64,000 nucleotides of DNA from Niveispirillum fermenti (GTDB lineage Bacteria > Pseudomonadota > Alphaproteobacteria > Azospirillales > Azospirillaceae): positions 124,001 to 188,000 of the forward strand of contig NZ_JBLTXA010000006.1 of assembly GCF_048066175.1 (NCBI RefSeq), given 5' to 3'. The notes under the pieces were generated by a model. It was not told the origin of the DNA and did not search any database. It saw only the letters and a program-made list of their open reading frames with translations. The translations under genes and the position numbers were made by a program. Every line of letters starts with the position of its first letter. Position 1 is the stretch's first letter. Positions 40,013 through 48,158 of the stretch are shown here, in pieces.

Positions 40013-42229
40013 ATGGCCATCGCACTTTCCCGCCGCAGCCTGCTGCGCGCCACGGGCGCCGGACTGACCCTGACCCTGCTGCCGGGCGGCGCGCTTGCCG
40101 TCGCGCCCCCCGGCGGTGCCCTGACACCTGCCGCCCCCGGTGGGGGCTCCACGGTCAATGACTGGCTGCATGTCGCCAGTGACGGTTCCATCACCATCTT
40201 CTCCAACGCGCAGGAAATGGGCCAGGGCGGTTTCAGCGGCGTGGCCCAGATGCTGGCAGAGGAATTGTGCGTGCCCTGGGACCGGGTGACCGTGAAGACG
40301 GCGCCGCTGAAGGTGGGCATGGGCATGGGGTCGGGCCGGGCGCACTGGACCGGCGGCAGTTCATCCATCCGTACCCAATGGGACCGGCTGCGCCGCGCCG
40401 GGGCCGCCGCCCGGCAGATGCTGGTGGCGGCCGGGGCCGCCCACCTGGACGTGCCGGCCGCGGAATGCCGGGCCATGGAGGGCGGCGTGCATCATGCGCC
40501 CAGCGGGCGCCACGTGGATTATGCCGTCATCGCCGATGCGGCCGCGCGTCAGCCCGTGCCGGAAGCGCCCGAGCCGCTGCCCCGGTCGCAATGGCGGCTG
40601 ATCGGCCGGCCGCTGCCACGTAAGGATATCCCGGCAAAGGTGGATGGCAGTGCCGTCTTCGCCACCGATGTCCAGGTGCCGGGCCTGCTGTCCGCTACGC
40701 TGATGCAGAGCCCCGTTTTCGGCGGCCGGCTGGTTTCCGTCGATCCGGCCCCGGCGCTGCGTATACCCGGCGTGCGCCATGTCGTGCCGGTCATGGGGGT
40801 GGAGATCACCATCCCCGGCCTGCCCCAGCCCATGGTGATGGCCGATGCCGTGGCCGTCGTGGCCAGCCATTGGTGGGCCGCCCGCCAGGGGCTTCTGGCC
40901 CTGTCGCCGGTCTGGGACAATCAGGGCAAGGACGATCTGGACACCGACGGCATGCATGCCGCCATCATGGCCCGGCTGAATGGTCCGGGCATCGTCCGTG
41001 TGGCCGAGGGCCAGGACGAGGCGGAACAGCGCAGCCTGCACGAGGCCGGCATGGCCCGCGCCACCCGCCGGTTCAGTGGGGATTACCGTGTCCCCGCCCT
41101 GGCGCATGCGCAGATGGAGCCGCTGTCGGCCGTGGTCCATATCACGTCCGACGCGGCGGAAGCCTGGACGGGCAGCCAAGCCCCCTCCTCCGTCCGGCGC
41201 ATCGTGGCCGGGGCCGCCGGCCTGACGCTGGAACAGGTCACGACGCATACGCTGGTGTCGGGCGGCGGATTCGGCCGGCGCTTCATCGATGATTACGTCG
41301 CCTATGCCGCCATCCTGTCGCGGTCGGTCCGCGCTCCGGTGAAACTGGTCTATACGCGGGAAGAGGATATGGCCCAGGGCCGCTACCGCACGGCCACGGC
41401 CTGCCGCATCACGGCGGGGCTGGGCCCGGACGGCTTGCCCACCGCCGTCCATACGCATTGCGTTCCGGCCGGCGGCGATGTCCTGCTGTCCATGGCCAGG
41501 CCGGGCCATGCCGGACAACCGGACCACCAGCCCAGCTATTACCTGCCCGCTTCCCTGGCTGCCGTGACGCAGGCGGACCTGCCCGTCCCCTTCGGTCCCT
41601 GGCGGGCACCGGGCAGCACACAATGCGCCTTCTTCTTCGAAACCTTCGTCGATGAACTGGCCGAACAGGCGGGACAGGACCCGCTGGCCTATCGCCGCCG
41701 GCTGCTGGCCGACAACCCCCGCGCGCTGCGCGTGCTGGACGCGGCGGCCGCGGCGGCCGGCTGGGGCCGTGCCCTGCCGGCGGGCCGGGGACTGGGGCTG
41801 GCCATCTGGAACAGTTTCGAAGCGATCGCCGCCCAGGTGGTGGAGGTGGAGGTATCCGACCGGCGGCTGCGGGTCACCAGGGTCTGGTGTGCCTTCGATT
41901 GCGGCACGGCCGTCAATCCCGACAGCGTGCGGGCCCAGGGGGAGGGATCGATTCTGATGGCCCTGTCCGCGACATTGGCAGAGAAGGTGGAACTGGCCAA
42001 AGGAGCCGTGACCAGCCTGAATTTCGACCAGTACCCCCTGCTGCGCCTGGAACAGATGCCGGAAATTGAGATCATCCTGCTGGAAAGTCCCGACGCCCCC
42101 GTCGGCGGGGCCGGGGAACCCATGACCCCGCCATTGCCCCCCGCCCTGGCCAACGCGCTGTTCGCCGTGACGGGAAGGCGCATCCGGTCGCTGCCGCTGA
42201 CCGATCACGGCTTCATCACCGACCTTTAG
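40013..42229 (+). CDS. iorB: Molybdopterin subunit of molybdenum hydroxylase (isoquinoline 1-oxidoreductase beta type)
   Basis: 738 residues. Starts with a twin-arginine signal (SRRSLLRATGAGLTLTLLPGG), so the dimer is exported folded, the small subunit riding along. The Mo-cofactor region contains SNAQEMGQGGFSGVAQMLAEEL, GRAHWTGGSSSIRTQWDRLR, PLPRKDIPAKVDGSAVFATD, AQMEPLSAVVHI and VSGGGFGRRFIDDYVAYAAILS. The catalytic glutamate is expected in GGAGEPMTPPLPPALANAL near the C-terminus, which is present. ATG 40013 has AAGGGAG. No XdhC-type maturation gene or cytochrome subunit lies nearby. Periplasmic location fits with the periplasmic sensor protein encoded just upstream. Confidence 0.93.
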   Translation: MAIALSRRSLLRATGAGLTLTLLPGGALAVAPPGGALTPAAPGGGSTVNDWLHVASDGSITIFSNAQEMGQGGFSGVAQMLAEELCVPWDRVTVKTAPLKVGMGMGSGRAHWTGGSSSIRTQWDRLRRAGAAARQMLVAAGAAHLDVPAAECRAMEGGVHHAPSGRHVDYAVIADAAARQPVPEAPEPLPRSQWRLIGRPLPRKDIPAKVDGSAVFATDVQVPGLLSATLMQSPVFGGRLVSVDPAPALRIPGVRHVVPVMGVEITIPGLPQPMVMADAVAVVASHWWAARQGLLALSPVWDNQGKDDLDTDGMHAAIMARLNGPGIVRVAEGQDEAEQRSLHEAGMARATRRFSGDYRVPALAHAQMEPLSAVVHITSDAAEAWTGSQAPSSVRRIVAGAAGLTLEQVTTHTLVSGGGFGRRFIDDYVAYAAILSRSVRAPVKLVYTREEDMAQGRYRTATACRITAGLGPDGLPTAVHTHCVPAGGDVLLSMARPGHAGQPDHQPSYYLPASLAAVTQADLPVPFGPWRAPGSTQCAFFFETFVDELAEQAGQDPLAYRRRLLADNPRALRVLDAAAAAAGWGRALPAGRGLGLAIWNSFEAIAAQVVEVEVSDRRLRVTRVWCAFDCGTAVNPDSVRAQGEGSILMALSATLAEKVELAKGAVTSLNFDQYPLLRLEQMPEIEIILLESPDAPVGGAGEPMTPPLPPALANALFAVTGRRIRSLPLTDHGFITDL

Positions 42230-42240
42230 GCCAGGCACCC

Positions 42241-42293
42241 GCCGGCTGGAGAGCCGGGTACTGCCCCCCGCCGGCTGGAGAGCCGGCTACTGC
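42241..42293. repeat. Tandem 24-bp hairpin repeat between iorB and usg
   Basis: GCCGGCTGGAGAGCCGGGTACTGC (42241-42264) is repeated at 42270-42293 with one change. Each unit contains the hairpin CCGGCT-GGAG-AGCCGG. The second unit overlaps the last codon and stop of usg. It may terminate both convergent genes, though no T-run follows. Confidence 0.75.
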
Positions 42294-42562
42294 AAGCTCA
42301 TCAGCGCATCGACATGGCGCATCCGGCCGGGGCAGACCAGGTCCAGATGCGCCACCCGCACCGAATGCAACCGGCCATCCAGGTTGGAAGACCAGAAATC
42401 CAGGAACCGGCGCAGAACCGGAAAGCGGGGCGCCAGATCCAGTTCCTGCCAGACATAGGTCTGCAGCAGGCCGGGATGGTCGGGCATGTGGTATAGTATT
42501 TCCGCCGTGGTCAGGCGGTAATCCTGCAATTGCCGGGACAGGCTGGACCGGGAAGCGACCAT
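42287..42562 (-). CDS. usg: Usg family protein
   Basis: 91 residues. Usg is a small protein nearly confined to alphaproteobacteria, of unknown function; its name comes from being found upstream of an amidotransferase gene and database entries sometimes call it a tryptophan-synthase-like protein without evidence. LSRQLQDYRLTTAEILYHMPDHP, LLQTYVWQELDLAPRFPVLRRFLDFWSSNLDG and LHSVRVAH match the family over its length. ATG 42562 has a perfect AGGAGG; a start at 42580 would hide that site inside the gene. It converges on iorB, which ends 58 bp away. Confidence 0.9.
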   Translation of the reverse strand: MVASRSSLSRQLQDYRLTTAEILYHMPDHPGLLQTYVWQELDLAPRFPVLRRFLDFWSSNLDGRLHSVRVAHLDLVCPGRMRHVDALMSLQ

Positions 42563-42749
42563 GGAACCTCCTTTCACCAATCCGGGTTTTCACCGTGCGG
42601 GATGGTCTTCCCATCCCACCCGGAAAAGTCTGCCAGCAAATCGCAATCTTGTGAATATTGTTTATATATCAAAGCACTAGTAGCATAACGCCGGGAGTGC
42701 TGCCAAACGGCCATTGCCGTCCGCGCCGGGCGGATGCTACCTTTGCTGT

Positions 42750-43580
42750 ATGGATGAAACCATTTACACACGCATAGGAAGGTTTTACCCCTGGCTGCGC
42801 ATGGTAACGCGGCGGGGGCTGGACCTGCTGCTGCCCCCGCGCTGCCTGTCCTGCGGGGTGGAGGTGGGGGAGCCCGGCGCGCTGTGCCCCGGCTGCTGGC
42901 AGGGGATCTCCTTCATCGCGGCCCCGCACTGTGCCCGCTGCGGCCTGCCGTTCGATTACGACCCCCTGGGCCAGGGGGGTGGCGGGCTGGTCTGCGGGGC
43001 CTGCATCGCACGGCCGCCGCCCTTTGACCGCTGCCGGTCCGTCTTCGCCTATGACGATGCCAGCCGCCGGCTGGTCCTGGGCTTCAAGCATGGGGACCGG
43101 ACGGACTGCGCCACGGCCTTCGGCCAGTGGCTGGCGCGGGCGGGGGCCGGTTTGCTGACGGATGAGAGGGTGCTGGTCGCGCCCGTGCCGCTGCACCGCT
43201 GGCGCCTGCTGCGCCGCCGCTACAACCAGTCGGCGCTGCTGGCGACGGCCCTGGGCCGGCGGGCGGGGCGGGAGGTGATCCCCGACCTGCTGCTGCGCCG
43301 GCGGGCCACGCCCAGCCAGGGCGGGCTGACGGCCAAGGGCCGCGTGCGCAATGTCGCCGGGGCCTTCGGGCTGAACGACCGCTGGGCGGGCCGGGTCCGG
43401 GGCGCGCGCATCCTGCTGGTGGATGATGTGTTCACCACGGGGGCCACGGTGGGGGAGTGCGTGCGGGTGCTTAGGCGGGGTGGCGCGGCGGCCGTGGATG
43501 TGCTGACCCTGGCGCGCGTGGTGCGTCCCGTGGCGCTGGACGCCGTGGAGCCGGACGCCGTGGAGCCGGAGGACAACTGA
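42750..43580 (+). CDS. comF: ComF family phosphoribosyltransferase-like protein
   Basis: 276 residues. ComF proteins are needed for DNA uptake in some bacteria, but many non-competent alphaproteobacteria carry them. An N-terminal zinc ribbon has CLSCG, CPGCW, CARCG and CGAC pairs (about 28-95). The phosphoribosyltransferase domain has APVPLHRWRLLRRRYNQSALLA, RATPSQGGLTAKGRVRNVAGAF and the PRPP loop ILLVDDVFTTGATV. The C-terminal tail contains a duplicated LDAVEPDAVEP. ATG 42750 has no clear ribosome site. It starts a plus-strand run comF-grxC-nit-truA. Confidence 0.92.
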   Translation: MDETIYTRIGRFYPWLRMVTRRGLDLLLPPRCLSCGVEVGEPGALCPGCWQGISFIAAPHCARCGLPFDYDPLGQGGGGLVCGACIARPPPFDRCRSVFAYDDASRRLVLGFKHGDRTDCATAFGQWLARAGAGLLTDERVLVAPVPLHRWRLLRRRYNQSALLATALGRRAGREVIPDLLLRRRATPSQGGLTAKGRVRNVAGAFGLNDRWAGRVRGARILLVDDVFTTGATVGECVRVLRRGGAAAVDVLTLARVVRPVALDAVEPDAVEPEDN

Positions 43581-43699
43581 CAGCCCTCCCCCTTGCGGAC
43601 GGGCGGGGGTGCATTGCAGCGACAATCCCTTTGCCCCGCGCCATTCCGCGTCCATATTGGAAGATAGCAGCCTTACCGAAGATCACCACAGGATCGGAC

Positions 43700-43969
43700 A
43701 TGCCCGCGCCCAAGGTCGAAATCTATACCAGCCCCTGGTGTGGCTATTGCACGCGCGCCAAGCGCCTGCTGGACGGCAAGGGCGTGGCGTATGAGGAGAT
43801 CGACATCATGGCCGACCCCGGACGCCGGCCGGAAATGGTGGACCGCGCCGGCGGCCGCACCAGCGTGCCGCAGGTCTTCATCGACGGCCGGCATGTCGGC
43901 GGCTGCGACGATACCTATGCCCTGGAACGGGCGGGCAAGCTTGACCCGCTGCTGGGCATCGGGGCCTGA
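43700..43969 (+). CDS. grxC: Glutaredoxin 3
   Basis: 89 residues, a monothiol/dithiol redox protein using glutathione. The active site is CGYC in TSPWCGYCTRAKRLL, a variant of the usual CPYC; TSVPQVFIDGRHVGGCDD carries the cis-proline and glutathione-binding GG. Begins MPAPKVEIYTSPWCG as in alphaproteobacterial GrxC. ATG 43700 has AGGA 9 nt upstream. The stop lies 4 bp before the nitrilase-like gene, suggesting coupling. Confidence 0.94.
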   Translation: MPAPKVEIYTSPWCGYCTRAKRLLDGKGVAYEEIDIMADPGRRPEMVDRAGGRTSVPQVFIDGRHVGGCDDTYALERAGKLDPLLGIGA

Positions 43970-43973
43970 CATC

Positions 43974-44807
43974 ATGACGGATGCGCCTTCGCTGCTGCGC
44001 GCCGCCCTGGTGCAGGTCAATGCCGGTCCGGAAATCGCCCCCAACCTGGAACAGGCGGGCCTTTTCGTGCGCCAGGCCGTGGAACAGGGGGCGCGGCTTG
44101 TCTGCCTGCCGGAGAATGTCTCCATGATGGTGCAGGGGCGGCAGAATGTGCTGGCCCGCGTGAAGCCGGAGGCCGAGCATCCCGGCGTCCCCTTCTTCCG
44201 CGATCTGGCCCGCGAGACGGGTGCCTGGATCATGACGGGCACGCTGGGCTGCCTGCTGCCCGACGGCCGCGTGGCCAACCGCGCCTTTGTGATCTCCCCG
44301 CAGGGCGGGATCGAAGCGCGGTACGACAAGATCCACATGTTCGATGTGGATCTGGCCGATGGCGAAAGCTACCGCGAAAGCGCCACCTACCGCCCCGGCG
44401 AACAGGCCGTGGTGGCGGCTACGCCCTGGGGCGGGCTGGGCCTGACCATCTGCTATGATGTGCGCTTCCCCCATCTCTACCGGGCGCTGGCCAAGGCCGG
44501 GGCTTCCATCATCACGGTCCCGGCCGCCTTCACCGTGCCCACGGGTCGGGCGCACTGGCATGTGCTGCTGCGCGCCCGCGCGATCGAGACGGGATGCTTC
44601 ATCCTGGCGCCGGCCCAGACCGGGATGCATGATGGCGGGCGCGGCACCTATGGCCATTCCGTCATCATCAGCCCCTGGGGCGAGGTCCTGGCCGATGGCG
44701 GGCAGGAGCCGGGCATCGTGCTGGCCGACCTGGACCTGTCCAAGGTAGCGGAGGCGCGGCGCATGGTGCCCAGCCTGATGCATGACCGGCCCTTCGCCGG
44801 ACCCTGA
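43974..44807 (+). CDS. Carbon-nitrogen hydrolase, Nit1/Nit2 type (probable deaminated-glutathione amidase)
   Basis: 277 residues. The catalytic triad is Glu47 (LPENVS), Lys119 (YDKIHMFDVDL) and Cys160 (TICYDVRFP). KIHMFDVDLADGESYRES is the signature of Nit1-like enzymes, which clear a side-product of transaminases formed from glutathione. Its place directly after grxC fits a glutathione link. Alternatives are omega-amidase or another nitrilase-branch amidase. It starts 4 bp after grxC and ends 5 bp before truA. Confidence 0.88.
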   Translation: MTDAPSLLRAALVQVNAGPEIAPNLEQAGLFVRQAVEQGARLVCLPENVSMMVQGRQNVLARVKPEAEHPGVPFFRDLARETGAWIMTGTLGCLLPDGRVANRAFVISPQGGIEARYDKIHMFDVDLADGESYRESATYRPGEQAVVAATPWGGLGLTICYDVRFPHLYRALAKAGASIITVPAAFTVPTGRAHWHVLLRARAIETGCFILAPAQTGMHDGGRGTYGHSVIISPWGEVLADGGQEPGIVLADLDLSKVAEARRMVPSLMHDRPFAGP

Positions 44808-44812
44808 TCCCC

Positions 44813-45583
44813 ATGTCGCGGCGCTGGAAAATCACCGTCGAGTTCGATGGCCGTCCCTTCCTGGGCTGGCAGCGGCAGGACCATGGCCCCTCCGTCCAGG
44901 CCTGCCTGGAAGAGGCGGTCCACCGCTTCGCCCAGGAGCGCGTGACGGTGCATGCCGCCGGCCGCACCGACAGCGGCGTGCATGCCACGGCCATGGTCGC
45001 CAGCTTCGATCTGGAAAAGGATGTCGGGGCCGAAAAGGTCCGCGACGCCCTGAACTACCATCTGAAGCCCAATCCCGTCGCGGTGCTGCGGGCCGAGGCG
45101 ATGGAGGGCGACTTCCACGCTCGCTTTTCCTGTATCGGCCGGTCCTATCTCTATCGCATCGTCAACCGGCGGGCACCGCTGGCCCTGGATGCCGGGCGGG
45201 CCTGGCTGGTGTCGCACCCGCTGGATGCCGATGCCATGCATGCGGCCGCACAGCGACTGGTGGGCCAGCATGATTTCACCAGCTTCCGCGCCTCCCTGTG
45301 CCAGGCCGCCAGCCCCGTGAAGACGCTGGCTGAACTGTCCGTCGGCCGGGTGGGGGAGGAGGTGCGGATCGTGGCCCGCGCCCGGTCCTTCCTGCACCAT
45401 CAGGTACGCAACATGGTGGGCACGCTTAAGATGGTGGGCGAGGGACGCTGGACCGCCGATGACGTGTCGTCGGCCCTGGCCGCCCGCAACCGGTCGGCCG
45501 CGGGCCAGACGGCCCCGGCCGATGGTCTTTACTTCACGCACGCCTTCTATCCGGGCGAACGGTTCGACGATCCCGTCACATGA
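44813..45583 (+). CDS. truA: tRNA pseudouridine(38-40) synthase TruA
   Basis: 256 residues. Converts uridines 38-40 of the tRNA anticodon arm to pseudouridine. Catalytic Asp53 is in AAGRTDSGVHATAMV; the N-terminal VEFDGRPFLGWQRQ, FHARFSCIGRSYLYRI and the C-terminal FLHHQVRNMVGTLKMVGEG are conserved. Starts 5 bp after the Nit gene. Its last 8 bases overlap the 3' end of ddpX on the other strand. Confidence 0.97.
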   Translation: MSRRWKITVEFDGRPFLGWQRQDHGPSVQACLEEAVHRFAQERVTVHAAGRTDSGVHATAMVASFDLEKDVGAEKVRDALNYHLKPNPVAVLRAEAMEGDFHARFSCIGRSYLYRIVNRRAPLALDAGRAWLVSHPLDADAMHAAAQRLVGQHDFTSFRASLCQAASPVKTLAELSVGRVGEEVRIVARARSFLHHQVRNMVGTLKMVGEGRWTADDVSSALAARNRSAAGQTAPADGLYFTHAFYPGERFDDPVT

Positions 45584-46127
45584 TCCTTGGTCCCAGGGCC
45601 CCATCCTCCACCAGGGGATAGGTTGCGGCATCGGGCAGTTGGTAATGCCACCATTCGTTCATGTAATGCTGCCAGCCGGCCGCCGCCATGATGCCCAGCA
45701 GCAGGGCGCGGTTGCGCTGGGCCGCCACGGGAATGCGCGTATCCGCGTGAAAGGCGATGGGGCGCATGTCATCGAAGCCGGTGCCCATCTCCAGCGGCAC
45801 CCCGTCCGGTGCCGCCAGCGTCAGGTCCACCGCAACGCCGCGCCCATGGCTGGACCCGATGCGCGGATCAGCGATAAAGGTCGGATCGGGCAGCGCGTTC
45901 CACAGGGCCCATTGCGCCGCCGGCGGACGGTAGCCATCGAAGACGCGCAGCCGCAGCCCCTGCGCCGCCGCCAGACCGATGGCCCGCGACAGGGCCGCGG
46001 CAGCAGCCGGATGCAGCAGGCAGAGCGGCCGCGCGAAGATCGGCCTTCCCGTCAGATTGTCGGCCGTGGCATAGCGAAGATCGAGATCGACGTCGAAATC
46101 CGGCGGGGCGATGGGGACGAACCGCAT
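45576..46127 (-). CDS. ddpX: D-alanyl-D-alanine dipeptidase (VanX/DdpX family)
   Basis: 183-residue zinc dipeptidase that splits D-Ala-D-Ala. Ligands are His94 and Asp101 in SSHGRGVAVDLTL and His161 in EWWHYQ, with catalytic Glu158. The oxyanion arginine is in FDGYRPPAAQWALW. No signal peptide, so cytoplasmic, like VanX and E. coli DdpX. No vanA/vanH or dpp transport genes are nearby, so a role in recycling wall D-Ala is more likely than drug resistance. Convergent with truA (8-bp overlap) and divergent from tsaB, 68 bp apart. Confidence 0.93.
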   Translation of the reverse strand: MRFVPIAPPDFDVDLDLRYATADNLTGRPIFARPLCLLHPAAAAALSRAIGLAAAQGLRLRVFDGYRPPAAQWALWNALPDPTFIADPRIGSSHGRGVAVDLTLAAPDGVPLEMGTGFDDMRPIAFHADTRIPVAAQRNRALLLGIMAAAGWQHYMNEWWHYQLPDAATYPLVEDGALGPRIM

Positions 46128-46195
46128 GGGACGGGCCTTTGTCGTTCGGGGGCCGGACCTGGATAGCGGAACCGGATGCGGATGGATATGCGCCA

Positions 46196-46888
46196 ATGAT
46201 CACGCTTGGCCTGGATACGGCGACCAGCGCCTGCGCCGTCGCCCTGTGGGATGCGGCGACAGGCACCTGCCTGGCCGTGCGCGCCGAACAGATGCAGCGC
46301 GGCCTGGCCGAACGGCTGGTTCCCATGGTCGAGGAGGTGCTGGCCGCAGCCGGGATCGGCTTCGGCGCCATCGGCCGCATCGGGGTGACGGTCGGGCCGG
46401 GCACCTTCACGGGGCTGCGCGTCGGGCTGGCCGCCGCCCGCGGCTTCGCCCTGGCCGCCGGCTGTCCGCTGGTGGGAGTGACGACGCTGGAAGCCGCCGC
46501 CGCAGGGCTGGACCCCGCCACCCGCGCCGGTCACACGCTGCTGGCCGCCATCGAAAGCCGGCGCGACGACCTGTTCGTGCAGCCCTTCACGGCGGCACTG
46601 GTCCCGCTGGGCGAGCCGGCCGACGTGCTGCCCGCCGACCTGCCGGCCCACGCCGCCGCCACGCTGCCGCCGGGGCCGCTGCTGATCGTGGGGGATGCCG
46701 CGGCGCGCGCGGCCCAGGCGCTGGGGGTCTGGACGGGCCCCGTCGGCGTGCTGGAAACCACGGGTGCGGCAGAGGCGCTGGCCACCGCCCGCATTGCGGC
46801 AGCGGCGGGGCCGGCCGATATCGCACGGCGTGCGGCCGATCCGTTCTATCTGCGCCCGCCCGACGTCACCCTTCCCCGGCCGCGCTGA
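46196..46888 (+). CDS. tsaB: tRNA threonylcarbamoyladenosine synthesis protein TsaB
   Basis: 230 residues, the scaffold partner of TsaD in making t6A37 in ANN-decoding tRNAs. LGLDTATSACAVALWD and VTVGPGTFTGLRVGLAAARGFALAAG are the family hallmarks; the catalytic metal site of TsaD is absent, as expected. ATG 46196 gives the standard N-terminus. rimI begins 5 bp after its stop, the classic alphaproteobacterial tsaB-rimI pair. Confidence 0.96.
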   Translation: MITLGLDTATSACAVALWDAATGTCLAVRAEQMQRGLAERLVPMVEEVLAAAGIGFGAIGRIGVTVGPGTFTGLRVGLAAARGFALAAGCPLVGVTTLEAAAAGLDPATRAGHTLLAAIESRRDDLFVQPFTAALVPLGEPADVLPADLPAHAAATLPPGPLLIVGDAAARAAQALGVWTGPVGVLETTGAAEALATARIAAAAGPADIARRAADPFYLRPPDVTLPRPR

Positions 46889-46893
46889 CCGCC

Positions 46894-47388
46894 ATGACGG
46901 GGGAACGGCAGACGGGGGAACGGGAAATCCTGCCGGCGGGGCCGGTACATGCGGGTGTGCTGGCCGCCCTGCATGCCCTGGCCTTCCGCGATCCCGCACC
47001 AAGCGGCCCCGCCTGGGACGAGGCCGCCTTCGCCAATCTGCTGGCCATGCCGGGCGTGGAAGGCTGGATTCTGACCGAAGGGGGGGCGCCGCGCGCCCTG
47101 GCACTGTGGCGAATGGTGCTGGACGAGGCGGAGTTGCTGACCATCGGCACCGACCCCGCCGCGCGTGGCCACGGGCTGGGCCGTGCCCTGCTGGCCCAAG
47201 GGTTGCACAGCCTGACGGCGCGCGGCGTGGCAAAGATTTTCCTGGAAGTCGCCGTCATCAATACAGCGGCCATCGCGCTCTATGCTTCGGCAGGTTTTAT
47301 CGAGGCCGGCCGGCGGCGCGGCTATTACCAGCATGGCGGCCAATCAATTGACGCGCTGATCATGATGCTGGAACCGCCGCCGCCCTGA
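46894..47388 (+). CDS. rimI: Ribosomal protein bS18 alanine N-acetyltransferase RimI
   Basis: 164-residue GNAT enzyme. ELLTIGTDPAARGHGLGRALLAQGL holds the acetyl-CoA loop (R/Q-x-x-G-x-G/A); KIFLEVAVINTAAIALYASAGFIEAGRRRGYY is the RimI signature with the ring of residues around the substrate N-terminus. ATG 46894. Placement after tsaB supports the RimI assignment over other GNAT proteins. Converges with a TusA-like gene 4 bp downstream. Confidence 0.93.
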   Translation: MTGERQTGEREILPAGPVHAGVLAALHALAFRDPAPSGPAWDEAAFANLLAMPGVEGWILTEGGAPRALALWRMVLDEAELLTIGTDPAARGHGLGRALLAQGLHSLTARGVAKIFLEVAVINTAAIALYASAGFIEAGRRRGYYQHGGQSIDALIMMLEPPPP

Positions 47389-47392
47389 ACGG

Positions 47393-47641
47393 TCAGGGCT
47401 TGCGCACCTTCAAACGCTGGATGCCGTCGGGGATTTCAGGATTCTCCGGTTGAAGATCGCCGACCAGATAGCCGTGTTCACGCAGGCTGGCCGGGACATT
47501 GCGGCTGGGCTCCCCAAAATTCATTCTCACTTCAAGCCCTTGACCGGGCAACAATCGTTCCACGACAAGTTTCGTTCTGACGAATGTCATTGGGCAGACA
47601 AGTGCCGTGATGTCGAGAAACTGATCTGGAATGTTTTCCAC
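47393..47641 (-). CDS. TusA/SirA family sulfur-transfer protein
   Basis: 82 residues. FLDITALVCPMTFVRTKLVVERLLPGQGLEV carries the family CPxP-like motif (CPMT here) with active Cys16, a persulfide carrier site. PSRNVPASLREHGYLV fits the second helix. The final proline of CPxP is replaced by Thr, seen in several alphaproteobacterial members. The start is GTG 47641, preceded by AAAGGAA, since no ATG lies before the first conserved strand; a longer frame to 47740 has an unrelated start. TusA proteins supply sulfur to tRNA thiolation or Mo-cofactor synthesis. Divergent from mucR. Confidence 0.82.
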   Translation of the reverse strand: MENIPDQFLDITALVCPMTFVRTKLVVERLLPGQGLEVRMNFGEPSRNVPASLREHGYLVGDLQPENPEIPDGIQRLKVRKP

Positions 47642-47738
47642 GTCGAACGATTCCTTTGCCTTCGTGCCAAATCGATATTGCAAGAGGGGGAAAGAGGACT
47701 TATATGACCATCGAGATTCTCGCCCGGAGCAATGATAC

Positions 47739-48158
47739 ATGACGAACGCATCATCCTCGCCCGAACTTTTGTCTCTGACGACGGAAATCGTCGCTGCTCA
47801 TGTTTCCAACAATACAGTCACCATCAATGATCTTCCTGCGCTGATCGAACAGGTCTACCGCACTTTGTCCAATGTCGGCGCCGAGCCGGTGGTACAGAGC
47901 GAGAAGCCGCAGCCGGCCGTCGCCATCAAGAAGTCGGTGACCCCGGAATACATCGTCTGCCTGGAAGACGGCAAGAAGTTGAAGATGTTGAAGCGCCATC
48001 TGAAGACGGCCTACAACATGTCGCCGGAGGAATACCGGGAGCGCTGGGGCCTGCCGCCCGACTATCCGATGGTTGCACCCAACTATGCCAAGCAGCGTTC
48101 GCGCCTGGCCAAGCAGATCGGCCTTGGCACCCGCGCCCGCCGCGGCGAGGACGAGTAA
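47739..48158 (+). CDS. mucR: MucR/Ros family transcriptional regulator
   Basis: 139 residues. MucR proteins bind AT-rich DNA and oligomerise, controlling exopolysaccharide, motility and cell-cycle genes. The zinc-finger region reads VTPEYIVCLEDGKKLKMLKRHLKTAYNMSPEEYRERWGLPPDYPMVAPNYA split across residues 67-117; the second Cys of the finger is Asp, as in other alphaproteobacterial MucR, and the first part of the family (LLSLTTEIVAAHVSNNTV, the oligomerisation domain) is present. ATG 47739 follows GGAGC. A terminator follows at 48191-48217. Confidence 0.95.
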   Translation: MTNASSSPELLSLTTEIVAAHVSNNTVTINDLPALIEQVYRTLSNVGAEPVVQSEKPQPAVAIKKSVTPEYIVCLEDGKKLKMLKRHLKTAYNMSPEEYRERWGLPPDYPMVAPNYAKQRSRLAKQIGLGTRARRGEDE

